Shown: piece by piece, positions 55,791 through 63,674 of the stretch
Position numbering within the stretch: position 1 is the stretch's first letter
Layout of the letters: each line of letters starts with the position of its first letter
NCBI GenBank assembly: GCA_004431415.1
Contig: QPMI01000174.1
Location: 1-64,000, forward strand
Origin: Cyanophora paradoxa
Taxonomy: Eukaryota; Glaucocystophyceae; Cyanophorales; Cyanophoraceae
Length of the DNA: 64,000 bases
Reading direction: 5' to 3'
Translations under genes and position numbers: made by a program
Notes under the pieces: model-generated
The model's database searches: none
What the model was told of the DNA's origin: nothing
The model's input: only the letters and a program-made list of their open reading frames with translations

Positions 55791-56624
55791 ATGGCTGAGC
55801 AACCCCCACTTGAACGAATTATTACACCTCAGCTATCATTAGCTGCACCAGCAAACCATGTTCTGCAGCATGCTACTTTTGATGATGTAGAGGGTCTCCA
55901 ATCAACAGAGGTCCAACCTACAATGAACACCTTTGGTTCCACCCATAAACTGAGATTACAGGAACTCAGATGTGATAAAAATAATGGAATAGTTAAAACA
56001 ACTAAGCTACTTGTCACAAATGCAAACTTTTCTGCTCATTATGGAGACCCAGATAGCTATGGAGATCCTCTTTCTACTTATTCTTTTGAATCTAGGTCGG
56101 GAGCTATTAACTGCAAATCGGGGGGAGCTTATATTGGTGATGGTCTTAGGGTTGGTGGGGCTGTTGGAGCGCCTCTATTTGTGAATGATCAACCCAATCC
56201 CATTGATCCCAACACAAGAATTCGAACCTATGTCCCCAGCATGAATGCCCCCTATATAATCAAAATATTCCCCATTGTTGTAAATGAACAAACAGCAGTA
56301 GTAGATTCTCTTGTTGAGATTGGTGACCACTACAAGGTAGTTGTGGATATTCCACCAGATGTTTATGCTGTATGTCAAGTGGAGGGTGGAACTCCTAATT
56401 TTGCAGTTGTGATCACCCCATATGATAATTTTGGTATTGCTTATCATGGAGTCAATTTCGGTTTGGAAGACTATCAGTTTCTGGTTAGAGCCACCAAGTT
56501 TGGTATCTACAAGTGTGTATTATATGCTGAGAGAACCGATTTTATTGCAAGGCAGAATACCTATGCTGAATACTATGGGACAAATCGATATTTCCCCATT
56601 TTTGGGCAGGATACTGCTCCATAA
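55791..56624 (+). CDS. Fibre-module paralog B, unknown function (277 aa)
   Basis: Intact. Contains HVLQHATFDDVEGLQSTE, LRLQELRCDKNNGIVKTT, LLVTNANF and SGGAYIGDGLRVGG, aligned in order with paralog A. The homolog in element 2 is at 61619-62464. Conservation of both paralogs in both viruses indicates that they are not redundant. No known family recognised. Confidence 0.8.
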   Translation: MAEQPPLERIITPQLSLAAPANHVLQHATFDDVEGLQSTEVQPTMNTFGSTHKLRLQELRCDKNNGIVKTTKLLVTNANFSAHYGDPDSYGDPLSTYSFESRSGAINCKSGGAYIGDGLRVGGAVGAPLFVNDQPNPIDPNTRIRTYVPSMNAPYIIKIFPIVVNEQTAVVDSLVEIGDHYKVVVDIPPDVYAVCQVEGGTPNFAVVITPYDNFGIAYHGVNFGLEDYQFLVRATKFGIYKCVLYAERTDFIARQNTYAEYYGTNRYFPIFGQDTAP

Positions 56625-56646
56625 GAATATTGGTTATATATAGAGT

Positions 56647-56919
56647 ATGGATAGTAAAACAAAAAAGTTTATTGATGCTGCTATGACAGTCCATGGTAAA
56701 GATAAATTCGATTACAGTGAGACACATTACATCAAAGCTCAAGAGAAAGTATCTGTGAGATGTTTGCAGTGTAATAAAGTGATCCTTACCTATCCCTTTA
56801 ATCATGTGAAGGGATCAGGGTGTAGGGACTGTAACAAAAGAAAGAGTCAAGCACACAGGAAAAGAGCTACTTCATCAATCAGAGTAGAGTATAGGGATAT
56901 TTGCATTAGGTTTGACTAG
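56647..56919 (+). CDS. DUF723-like zinc-ribbon protein (90 aa)
   Basis: MDSKTKKFIDAAMTVHGKDK, then DYSETHYIKAQEKVSVRC, CLQCNK ... HVKGSGCRDCNKRK. This is the 'HG-x-(K/R)-x-DYS ... C-x2-C ... GC-x2-C' pattern of small treble-clef domains (DUF723 type) found in phages and giant viruses, often attached to HNH nucleases. No nuclease residues beyond the zinc ligands are obvious. The element 2 homolog is at 61323-61598. Confidence 0.7.
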   Translation: MDSKTKKFIDAAMTVHGKDKFDYSETHYIKAQEKVSVRCLQCNKVILTYPFNHVKGSGCRDCNKRKSQAHRKRATSSIRVEYRDICIRFD

Positions 56920-56942
56920 TTAATTTTTCTAAGGTATTCTTA

Positions 56943-57341
56943 ATGGAGACTAAATACAGAGGCTTTCATGTTATGCTTGATTACAAGGCTAAATCAGCTA
57001 TAGCAACAGGTTATGAGCATGTTAGCTTCCTAGGTAATTGGATTATGGGAACCCTTGAACAAGCAGTATTGAGACAAGGTATTAGGATTGTTCATAAGCA
57101 TTGTGAGATATTTGATGGCAAAGTATCACCTCCTGGGTTTGCATTGGTTCTGCTATTAGATGAAAGCCATTGTACAGCTCATTGTTATTCCAATGAAGGC
57201 ATGTTAGCAATTGATATATTCAGTTGTGGTAAAGAAGCTCAGCATAAAACACAAGCAGTTGCAGATGAGATCGATAAAACAATGAATTTCCTCACATTTG
57301 AGAAGACTGAGAGACATAAACATGATAGATTCCCGTTTTGA
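56943..57341 (+). CDS. speD: S-adenosylmethionine decarboxylase (bacterial-type SpeD)
   Basis: 132 residues. Decarboxylates S-adenosylmethionine to the aminopropyl donor for spermidine. Sequence marks: RGFHVMLDY near the N-terminus; VSPPGFALVLLLDESHCTAH, where self-cleavage between Glu and Ser would create the pyruvoyl cofactor (Ser about residue 73), with the processing His a few residues on; and AIDIFSCG with the catalytic Cys. The length matches the small class 1B bacterial/archaeal enzymes, not the roughly 330-aa eukaryotic form. Last gene before the right TIR; the element 2 copy is at 60738-61136. May supply polyamines for DNA packing or alter host polyamine metabolism. Activity is unproven. 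Confidence 0.85.
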   Translation: METKYRGFHVMLDYKAKSAIATGYEHVSFLGNWIMGTLEQAVLRQGIRIVHKHCEIFDGKVSPPGFALVLLLDESHCTAHCYSNEGMLAIDIFSCGKEAQHKTQAVADEIDKTMNFLTFEKTERHKHDRFPF

Positions 57342-58155
57342 TGAGTTTCTATAATGATAAACAGGGTAATTTACCTTTTTTATTACAATGGCAATCGTTA
57401 AAAAAGGATATAATATATCCTTTCCTACAATAGCTTTCTACAATGTTTATTTTCCGGATTCCGGACATTATTTACGATAGAATTCTATTGTAAGTAATTG
57501 GAATACTATTCGATTTCATTACAGTAAAACTCAACATTCCCCAAGATTCCCCCTATTATATAATATTTATATTAAAGTGGACTCAAGGTTGACTCATATT
57601 AATCGTAAAAGTAGTAATAGTATATGGATTTTGTTACGAATTCAATGCAAGGGTTGACTAAGTGGGTTGAGTTGACTCAAATTTCACAGGAAATATTTGG
57701 GACCAAAAGTTTTCTAAAAAGGATTTCAAAAAATGTGTCAACTCCCCCCACTTAGTCAACCCTGACCATAAACAGTAAGGATTTGAGCTAACATGTATCA
57801 CAAAGTGAACATTTTGAGTCCACTTAGAAGATCCACCTAACAATTTAGAGTCAAATTTACTTGGGAATTCGATTTGTATGAAAAAGTGAGTCCACCCTGA
57901 CCATATTCAATAAGCATTCCTCTTAATCCCCTTGTTTATATTTACATTGATTAATATTTAATACTAAGTGGACTCATGGTTGACTCATATTAATCGATAG
58001 TATATGGATTTTGTTACGAATTCAATGCAAGGGTTGACTAAGTGGGTTGAGTTGACTCAAATTTCACAGGAAATAACAATGAATCAGAGTATAAAATGCA
58101 TTTTTTGAATCAACTACACCAACTAACACTGAGATTTTCACAATATATGAGGTCC

Positions 58156-58273
58156 TTACTGAATATGGTTTGTGTGACAGGTGTGACAGGTTTATCCCGT
58201 GGATTTTAAAAATCAATTTCTCACTAGGACTTTCCTTGGGATTGACCTGTCACACCTGTCACACCTGTCACAC
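58156..58273. repeat. GTGTGACAG palindromic block, right TIR copy
   Basis: Mirror of 31032-31149: 17-bp motif TTACTGAATATGGTTTG, two GTGTGACAG units, spacer, three inverted units. Confidence 0.85.
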
Positions 58274-58516
58274 CCAAAATCCTAAGGGTCCCCCCTTAGA
58301 CTCAACAAAACAATGATAAAATCATATAAGTTTCATGTATAATTACGATTGAATTCAATAAGAGATCGATTTGTTAATATAAACAAATGAATCATTTATG
58401 GATCTTAATCGAGTTAAGCGATATATTTCCGATTAAATGAATTAAATTTAATTAAATTTAATCGAGAAAGTACATGAATATAATATCGATTAAATCAATT
58501 AACAAAAAGACCAATC

Positions 58517-58800
58517 ACACATAGTAAAATGCGGAGTTTTAACCAGAGGCAAGATCTAATTGAGATTCAGTTATATTATTCGGAAATATATACAGATTAT
58601 CGATTAACTCAGTAAAACTAATCGGAAAATAAGAGAAATTTACGATAAAATATCGAAAAGAATACAAAATAATCGAAATAAATGAATATTCGATAATATA
58701 TACACAGATTATCGATTGATAGAAATAGAATATACGAGATATATCAACAAAATCAATTAAGATTAAGCCGAGGGTTAAAACTCCGCATTTTACTATGTGT
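58517..58800. repeat. Terminal fold-back inside the right TIR
   Basis: 28-bp arms 58517-58544 and 58773-58800, mirror image of the left fold-back. Confidence 0.9.
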
Positions 58801-58806
58801 CCCGCG
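58801..58806. repeat. Target site duplication, right copy (CCCGCG)
   Basis: Same 6 bp as 30499-30504. Deleting the element plus one copy restores the symporter reading frame (GSGASRGLAVGVYEW). Confidence 0.93.
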
Positions 58807-59458
58807 GTCTCGCCGTCGGCGTCTACGAGTGGAGTGCGCGTAGCCCCACCCTTCTCCATCCCAGCTCAGCTGCCCCTGACCCCACCACCCCTCCCACGTG
58901 CACCGCAGCCTCGGGGCTGGAGTTGTCCGTCCTTAAATTCCTTCCCCCTCGCCACCTCTCTTCCCACCTGGAGCCGACCCCGTACCCCCCCCTCCCCCCC
59001 GCAGGCTCGTCCTCGGGTGGCTCTTCGTGCCCTTTTACCTCCGCGCAAAGGTTCGAGACACCACTTCCCCCGGCCGCGGCCTGGTCCGCCGCGCGCGTGA
59101 CGTCATCCCCCCCCCCCCCTCAGGTCTACCCGATGCCCGAGTTCCTGGGGCGACGCTACGACGGCCGCTCCCGCACCGTGCGCCGGCCTCCGCCCCGCCG
59201 CGGCGCCGGCGCTGGCCAGCCGCGGCCGGATCAAATCAAGAATATTCATTCGAGCGGGGCCGGGGCAGGTATACGCGATCATCTGCCTGCTCGCCTCGTG
59301 CCTCACAAAGCTCGCCCCGACCCTCTTTGCCGGCTCCGTCCGCCCCCGCCCCGCCCCGCTCCACCCCGCTCCCGCCCCGCCCGCGCCTCGAAGTCGCCTC
59401 GAGCTCTGACCTCGCGGGGCGGGCGTGGGGCCAGATCGTGCTGTACCACACGTTCGGG
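58801..59458 (+). pseudogene. Symporter (SGLT/SSS) gene, middle exons between the two viral elements
   Basis: Continues the exon cut at 30504: RGLAVGVYEW (58804-58833), then after introns LVLGWLFVPFYLRAK (about 59004-59048), VYPMPEFLGRRYDGRS (about 59124-59171), VYAIICLLASCLTKLAPTLF (about 59269-59328) and QIVLYHTFG (about 59432-59458). The order and spacing follow SGLT helices after the GLAG.GA motif (GWLFVP-Y, MPEYL-KRFGG, K.S.D.F.G). The gene is cut a second time at 59458 by element 2; its remaining exons are outside the window or lost. Confidence 0.82.
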
Positions 59459-59543
59459 ACACATAAAGAAAAACAAATTAAAATCCCTCCGCTACGCGCT
59501 ACGCGCTCCGCTCCAGGATTTTAATTTGTTTTTCTTTATGTGT
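59459..59543. repeat. Terminal fold-back of element 2
   Basis: 28-bp perfect inverted repeat: 59459-59486 (ACACATAAAG...AAAATCC) and 59516-59543, around a 29-bp GC-rich loop containing the tandem GCTACGCGCTACGCGCT. Arm length (28), start (ACACATA) and inner end (CC) are the same as in element 1. Confidence 0.92.
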
Positions 59544-59928
59544 TAATTTATATAAAGATAATCGAAAAATATGAATTTTAAATTAAATAAATATGTATTT
59601 TCATGTTAATAAATATGTATAAATAATCGAAAAATATGTATTTTTGTATTAATTTAAATAATCTCGATTAAATAATTGATATTTTATCGATTAAATTAAT
59701 GATATAAACGCGATTAATATGTATTTTATGAAAATCGATATATTCTCGATTGAAGGTACATAATTTAACGATATAATCTCGATTGAATTGCGATATAATC
59801 TCGATTGAAGTAGTCCACCACCCATGTAATCGATATATTATGTATCGAAAAACAAATTATAATATGCTGAATCGATCGGAATTGAAGAAAACCACCACCC
59901 ATTCTACGAAACACAACGTAAATTTTTT

Positions 59929-60200
59929 CATGTACAATTTGTTATTACTGAAAATGGTTTGGTAGGCACTTCGTTTTTTTACGAGATCGATTTAAGATAT
60001 CGCGATTTCATCATGTAGAATTTGTTATTACTGAAAATGGTTTGGTAGGCACTTCGGTTTTTTTACGTGATCGATTGAAGCAATCACTATTTCTTCATGT
60101 ACAATTTGTTATTACTGAAAATGGTTTGGTAGGCACTTCGTTTTTTACGTGATCGATTCAAGCAATCGCGATTTCATCATGTACAATTTGTTATTACTGA
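59929..60200. repeat. Tandem repeats of element 2, forward set (about 83 bp, 3 full copies and a partial)
   Basis: Units starting CATGTACAATTTGTTATTAC lie at 59929, 60012 (one change), 60096 and 60178 (partial). Each full unit holds TTACTGAAAATGGTTTG (59945, 60028, 60112) followed by GTAGGCACTTCG. The stretch 59544-59928 before them is AT-rich with repeated ATAATCTCGATT and no credible gene. Confidence 0.88.
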
Positions 60201-60407
60201 AATGGAGCGGATTTTCCGAGTTAGGCACTTTTTTTTTATCGCGGTAGGCGGCGTAGGCGGTTAGGCACTTTGGATGCCTATTTTGGAAAACTTTTTTGAA
60301 AATACATTTTTAAGTTTTGAATGACGTAAAAAAAAATTCTATGGGGAGTTTTTAAAAAAGGTGCCTAACCTGCCTAATCTGCCTAACTACACCATAAAAG
60401 TGCCTAA

Positions 60408-60737
60408 TCTATATTATGAAGTGCCTACTAAACCATTTTCAGTAAGACATTTTTATGAAAACATAAATATACGATGGATACATCATATATATCATATACT
60501 CACTTTCATAATCTGAGAAAAATAAAGTGCCTACCAAACGATATTCAGTAAGATCACTATGAATCATAGAGATACGATAGATTCGATATATTCACTTTCA
60601 TAATCTGAGAAAAATAAAGTGCCTACCAAACGATATTCAGTAAGATTACTATGAATCATAGAGATACGTTTGATTCCAAATATTCACTTTCATTTTCTGA
60701 GAAATGTAAAGTGCCTACCAAACCATTCTCAGTAAGA
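60408..60737. repeat. Tandem repeats of element 2, inverted set (about 92 bp)
   Basis: Units with AAAGTGCCTACCAAACGATATTCAGTAAG occur at 60524, 60616 and 60708, plus a diverged copy near 60419. This is the reverse complement of the core of the forward set, so 59929-60737 forms one large imperfect palindrome just before speD. Confidence 0.88.
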
Positions 60738-61136
60738 TTAACTCGGAAATCGCGCTACTCTATGCCTCTCCGCTCTCTCCAAACCGCTAAACATACATGT
60801 TACCCTCTCTTCTATCATCTCCTTTATTACTGATGTCTTACGCTCCGCTTCCGTACCACAAGTAAATATATCGATTGCTAACATTCCCTGATCTGAATAG
60901 CAATGAGCGGTTAAATGGCTCTCATCGAGAAGTAATACCATCGCAAAACCGGGTGGCGAAACACCACCATCGAAAATCTCGCAATGCTTGTGAACTACTC
61001 GGATACCTTGCTCTTGAATAATAGATTGAAAAAAATGCATTAACCACTTCGTTGTGGTCTCCAAGTTTTCCAATCCCACCATCAATGGATGATTGAACTT
61101 GTAATCTAACATTACATGGAAACCGCGATGATTCAT
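60738..61136 (-). CDS. speD: S-adenosylmethionine decarboxylase (SpeD), element 2
   Basis: 132 residues with RGFHVMLDY, VSPPGFAMVLLLDESHLTAH (Glu-Ser self-cleavage site, Ser about residue 76), and LAIDIFTCG with the catalytic Cys. Closer to the bacterial consensus (ESHLT, TCG) than the element 1 copy. Preceded on its strand by TTAATTTTTCTATATAAT, similar to the element 1 early promoters. Confidence 0.88.
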   Translation of the reverse strand: MNHRGFHVMLDYKFNHPLMVGLENLETTTKWLMHFFQSIIQEQGIRVVHKHCEIFDGGVSPPGFAMVLLLDESHLTAHCYSDQGMLAIDIFTCGTEAERKTSVIKEMIEERVTCMFSGLERAERHRVARFPS

Positions 61137-61176
61137 TTATGAATTATATAGAAAAATTAAAAAAGCAATTGGTAAG

Positions 61177-61326
61177 ATGCGAACCATCTTAGCAAAAGTA
61201 TTTCCATATGAACTTGTCGATATCATAATGATTTATTACCATAAGACATGTCCGAATTGCTTCGATACTTGCATAATAACCAAAGGTAAATGTGGGAAAA
61301 TGCTTATTTCTCTTTCGAAACTTTAA
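61177..61326 (+). CDS. Possible small cysteine-containing protein (49 aa)
   Basis: Frame from ATG 61177 to TAA 61326: MRTILAKVFPYELVDIIMIY, then CPNCFDTC. The 'PYEL-DIIM' start resembles short F-box-like motifs of large DNA viruses, and CPNC..C could bind zinc. Lies between speD and the zinc-ribbon gene on the opposite strand, overlapping the latter's stop by a few bases. Element 1 has no counterpart. Short enough to be chance. Confidence 0.35.
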   Translation: MRTILAKVFPYELVDIIMIYYHKTCPNCFDTCIITKGKCGKMLISLSKL

Positions 61327-61598
61327 TCAAAGTACAACATAATCGGTTTCTCTTCTATAACTATTCCCCATGTAGTCTTTTTTCTGTATGCATGAGATTG
61401 TTTCTTAGAGCATTCCCTACATCCGGTTCTTCCTTTTACATGGTTAAATGGATACGTTTGTATGGTCTTGTTACATTGTAGACACTTTACGACGACCTTC
61501 TCCATTGCCTTTTTATATACAGTTTCGCTATAATCGAATTTGTCCAATCCATGAACCATTATCGCAGATTCAATAAACTTTCTTGTTTTTTCATCCAT
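61323..61598 (-). CDS. DUF723-like zinc-ribbon protein, element 2 (91 aa)
   Basis: MDEKTRKFIESAIMVHGLDK, DYSETVYKKAMEKVVVKC, CLQCNK, TGCRECSKKQ: same layout and zinc ligands as 56647-56919 in element 1. Intact. Confidence 0.72.
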   Translation of the reverse strand: MDEKTRKFIESAIMVHGLDKFDYSETVYKKAMEKVVVKCLQCNKTIQTYPFNHVKGRTGCRECSKKQSHAYRKKTTWGIVIEEKPIMLYFD

Positions 61599-61618
61599 TC
61601 CCTATATATACCTTAGAT

Positions 61619-62464
61619 TTATGGTTGTGGATCGCTACCGCCGATGGGATTGTATAGATTGGTATTAAGATATTGACCAAATCGGTTAGCTGTTGCGATT
61701 GCGTCGTTTCTTTCGGCATACATAATTACTCTATAATTTCCGAGTTGTGTAGCTCTTATTATAAATTGGTTATCTTGTGTATCTAAAAGAGGTATTGAGT
61801 GAAACGCCTGACCGAAATTATCTATGGGAATAATATGTATCGTTAGGCGCGGTCTTGCTCCATCGGTTCTTCTACATAATGCGTAGATGTCCTCAGGTAT
61901 CGTGTCTCTATATCTATAATGATTTCCTAACGGTTCTAAAACATCGGCTACCGCTGTTTGTAAACTAATAACGATTGTATAAATCTTAATAATATACGGC
62001 TCATTCATACCTGGGCAATATGTCCTAATTCGTGTGTTTTCATCATCGGGGTTTGGTTGGTCATTTACAATTATAGGCGCTCCAACGATTCCACCAACTC
62101 TCAAACCATCACCAATGTAAGCGCCTCCCGATCTACATTTAATCGCTCCGTTTCTCGATTCATAAGCAAAGTTTGTAACCTTGTTATCATCATTGTAACT
62201 ATCGGGATTTCCATAAAAAGCGTTAAAGTTTGCATTTGTTACAAGGAGTTTTGTAGTTTTCACAACTCCATTATTTTTGTCACATCTTAACTCTTTCAGT
62301 CGCAATTTATGCGTATCACCAAAAGTATTAAGAGTAGGTGCAAGTTCGGTAGATTCGAGACCATCGACATTATCGATAACGGCGTGTTGTAATACGTGAT
62401 TTGCCGGCGCCGCTAATGAAAGTTGCGCTGTTAAGATGCGTTCAGGTGGAGCAGGTGCCGCCAT
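61619..62464 (-). CDS. Fibre-module paralog B, element 2 (281 aa)
   Basis: Homolog of 55791-56624: ERILTAQLSLAAPANHVLQH, LRLKELRCDKNNGVVKTT, SGGAYIGDGLRVGG. Substitutions are mostly conservative, with codons shifted toward different third bases, indicating long divergence under protein-level selection. Confidence 0.8.
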   Translation of the reverse strand: MAAPAPPERILTAQLSLAAPANHVLQHAVIDNVDGLESTELAPTLNTFGDTHKLRLKELRCDKNNGVVKTTKLLVTNANFNAFYGNPDSYNDDNKVTNFAYESRNGAIKCRSGGAYIGDGLRVGGIVGAPIIVNDQPNPDDENTRIRTYCPGMNEPYIIKIYTIVISLQTAVADVLEPLGNHYRYRDTIPEDIYALCRRTDGARPRLTIHIIPIDNFGQAFHSIPLLDTQDNQFIIRATQLGNYRVIMYAERNDAIATANRFGQYLNTNLYNPIGGSDPQP

Positions 62465-62483
62465 TTAATATATTAAAACATAA

Positions 62484-63326
62484 TTATGGTGTGGGATCAC
62501 CTGGGAACGGATCATCGTAGAAGTTATTTAAATTGTTATCGGGATTGAGACCACGTGTAGCCGCCACAGCGGCTGGATCTGTTCGCATTCCGAAAATGAG
62601 AATATCGTAACCTCCTACTTCTGTCGTCCAAACATTAAACGTTGCGGGGTTCTGGTTGTCAAATTCCACCCAACCTCTACCACGTCCGATTCCTTGAACA
62701 AAGAACGTATAAGCGGGTCCGATAATACCATTTTGTGAACGACATATAGACTCAATAGATTTAGGAATAGCAATATTTGGTAGTAACCAATTTCCCATAA
62801 TTCCATCGGGTTGTGTTGCATTTACGTTATCTACCGCAACTCTAACCATTCCAAACACGTAAGGATAGTCTCCACATGGAGTGTACATACGGATACGTTG
62901 CGGATTGCCCGCATGCTCAGGTAGAGTATCGGGAATATCGGTAACAGCAACGGAGGATGCAAGCATACCCGACACACGACAACCACCGCCAATAACAGCG
63001 CCTCCCGATCGGACAACAGCGGCGGCTCGTTCTCCGTCAAAATCTAACGTTCTAATATCCACACCCCATGCATCAGGTTGCCCGATACCCGCGTTAAAAT
63101 TCGCATTTGTTACAAGAAGTTGAGTCGTTTTAACCACTCCCGAATTCTTGTCGGCGCGTAGTTCTTTAACACGTATCATACTGTTTTTATCAAATGCATT
63201 CGCGGAATTAGCCCGCTCCGTAGATTCAACACCGCGGATTTCGTCGGCTACTTCGTGTTGTCGAAAGTGAACCGCGGGCGCACCCAATGCGTAAACGGGC
63301 AATTGCACACGATTGTATTCACCCAT
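62484..63326 (-). CDS. Fibre-module paralog A, element 2 (280 aa)
   Basis: Homolog of 54914-55767, unbroken: MGEYNRVQLPVYALGAPAVH, then FRQHEVADEIRGVEST, IRVKELRADKNSGVVKTT and SGGAVIGGGCRVSG. Serves as the reference that shows the frame break in element 1. Confidence 0.82.
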   Translation of the reverse strand: MGEYNRVQLPVYALGAPAVHFRQHEVADEIRGVESTERANSANAFDKNSMIRVKELRADKNSGVVKTTQLLVTNANFNAGIGQPDAWGVDIRTLDFDGERAAAVVRSGGAVIGGGCRVSGMLASSVAVTDIPDTLPEHAGNPQRIRMYTPCGDYPYVFGMVRVAVDNVNATQPDGIMGNWLLPNIAIPKSIESICRSQNGIIGPAYTFFVQGIGRGRGWVEFDNQNPATFNVWTTEVGGYDILIFGMRTDPAAVAATRGLNPDNNLNNFYDDPFPGDPTP

Positions 63327-63362
63327 TGCTTCTTTTACTAAGAAGGAAAGAAAAATAAACCA

Positions 63363-63671
63363 TTAAGCCAATGTGATAAGATTAGATCCAAGAGATTGGT
63401 AAGCGGTCGTTAGACATTGGATATTTGATGTCATCGCTTTAAGGTTTGAATCACATTCGCCATAACGTGTTACGGGATCACCATAAGCCGATTGCGCAAG
63501 GACATTAACCAAGAGGTTTTTATATTCATGAACAACTGGGGACAGTTTGTTAGTTTGTTGTATCGTTTTTTCGACAGTTTGTAGTGCGGCTACAAGTTTG
63601 ATAGTATCAAAAGCGAGAGCGACAGGCTCAGAAGTAGTAGAAGGAGATCCACCAAGTGGATAGGTCGCCAT
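63363..63671 (-). CDS. Small conserved virion-module protein, element 2 (102 aa)
   Basis: MATYPLGGSPSTTSEPVALA, then VEKTIQQTNKLSPVVHEYKN. Nearly the same as 54569-54874 and also 3 bp downstream of the fibre stop. Confidence 0.78.
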   Translation of the reverse strand: MATYPLGGSPSTTSEPVALAFDTIKLVAALQTVEKTIQQTNKLSPVVHEYKNLLVNVLAQSAYGDPVTRYGECDSNLKAMTSNIQCLTTAYQSLGSNLITLA

Positions 63672-63674
63672 TTA

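Larger units (their letters stand above)
30505..58800. mobile_element. Element 1: integrated Polinton-like virus (complete provirus, 28,296 bp)
   Basis: Bounded by 1,256-bp terminal inverted repeats and a 6-bp target duplication. Markedly AT-richer than the host and intron-free. Carries the PLV core set: DDE integrase, protein-primed DNA polymerase B, primase-helicase, FtsK/HerA ATPase, double jelly-roll major capsid protein and penton-like proteins. No adenain-type cysteine protease, common in animal Polintons, was recognised. Gene content and algal host fit the PLV group that includes the Phaeocystis virophage-like viruses, rather than giant viruses. Several genes have single-base frame breaks, so activity is uncertain. 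Confidence 0.95.
57545..58800. repeat. Right terminal inverted repeat (1,256 bp)
   Basis: Reverse complement of 30505-31760 wherever I compared them, with no difference noticed. Ends ...CATTTTACTATGTGT at 58800. Mirrors the direct repeats at 57617-57694 and 57997-58074. Confidence 0.93.

Noticed and set aside
30505-58800. Element 1 as a fragment of a giant virus
   Set aside because: Protein-primed polymerase, Polinton-type integrase, TIRs, 28-kb size and a complete capsid set fit a whole Polinton-like virus.
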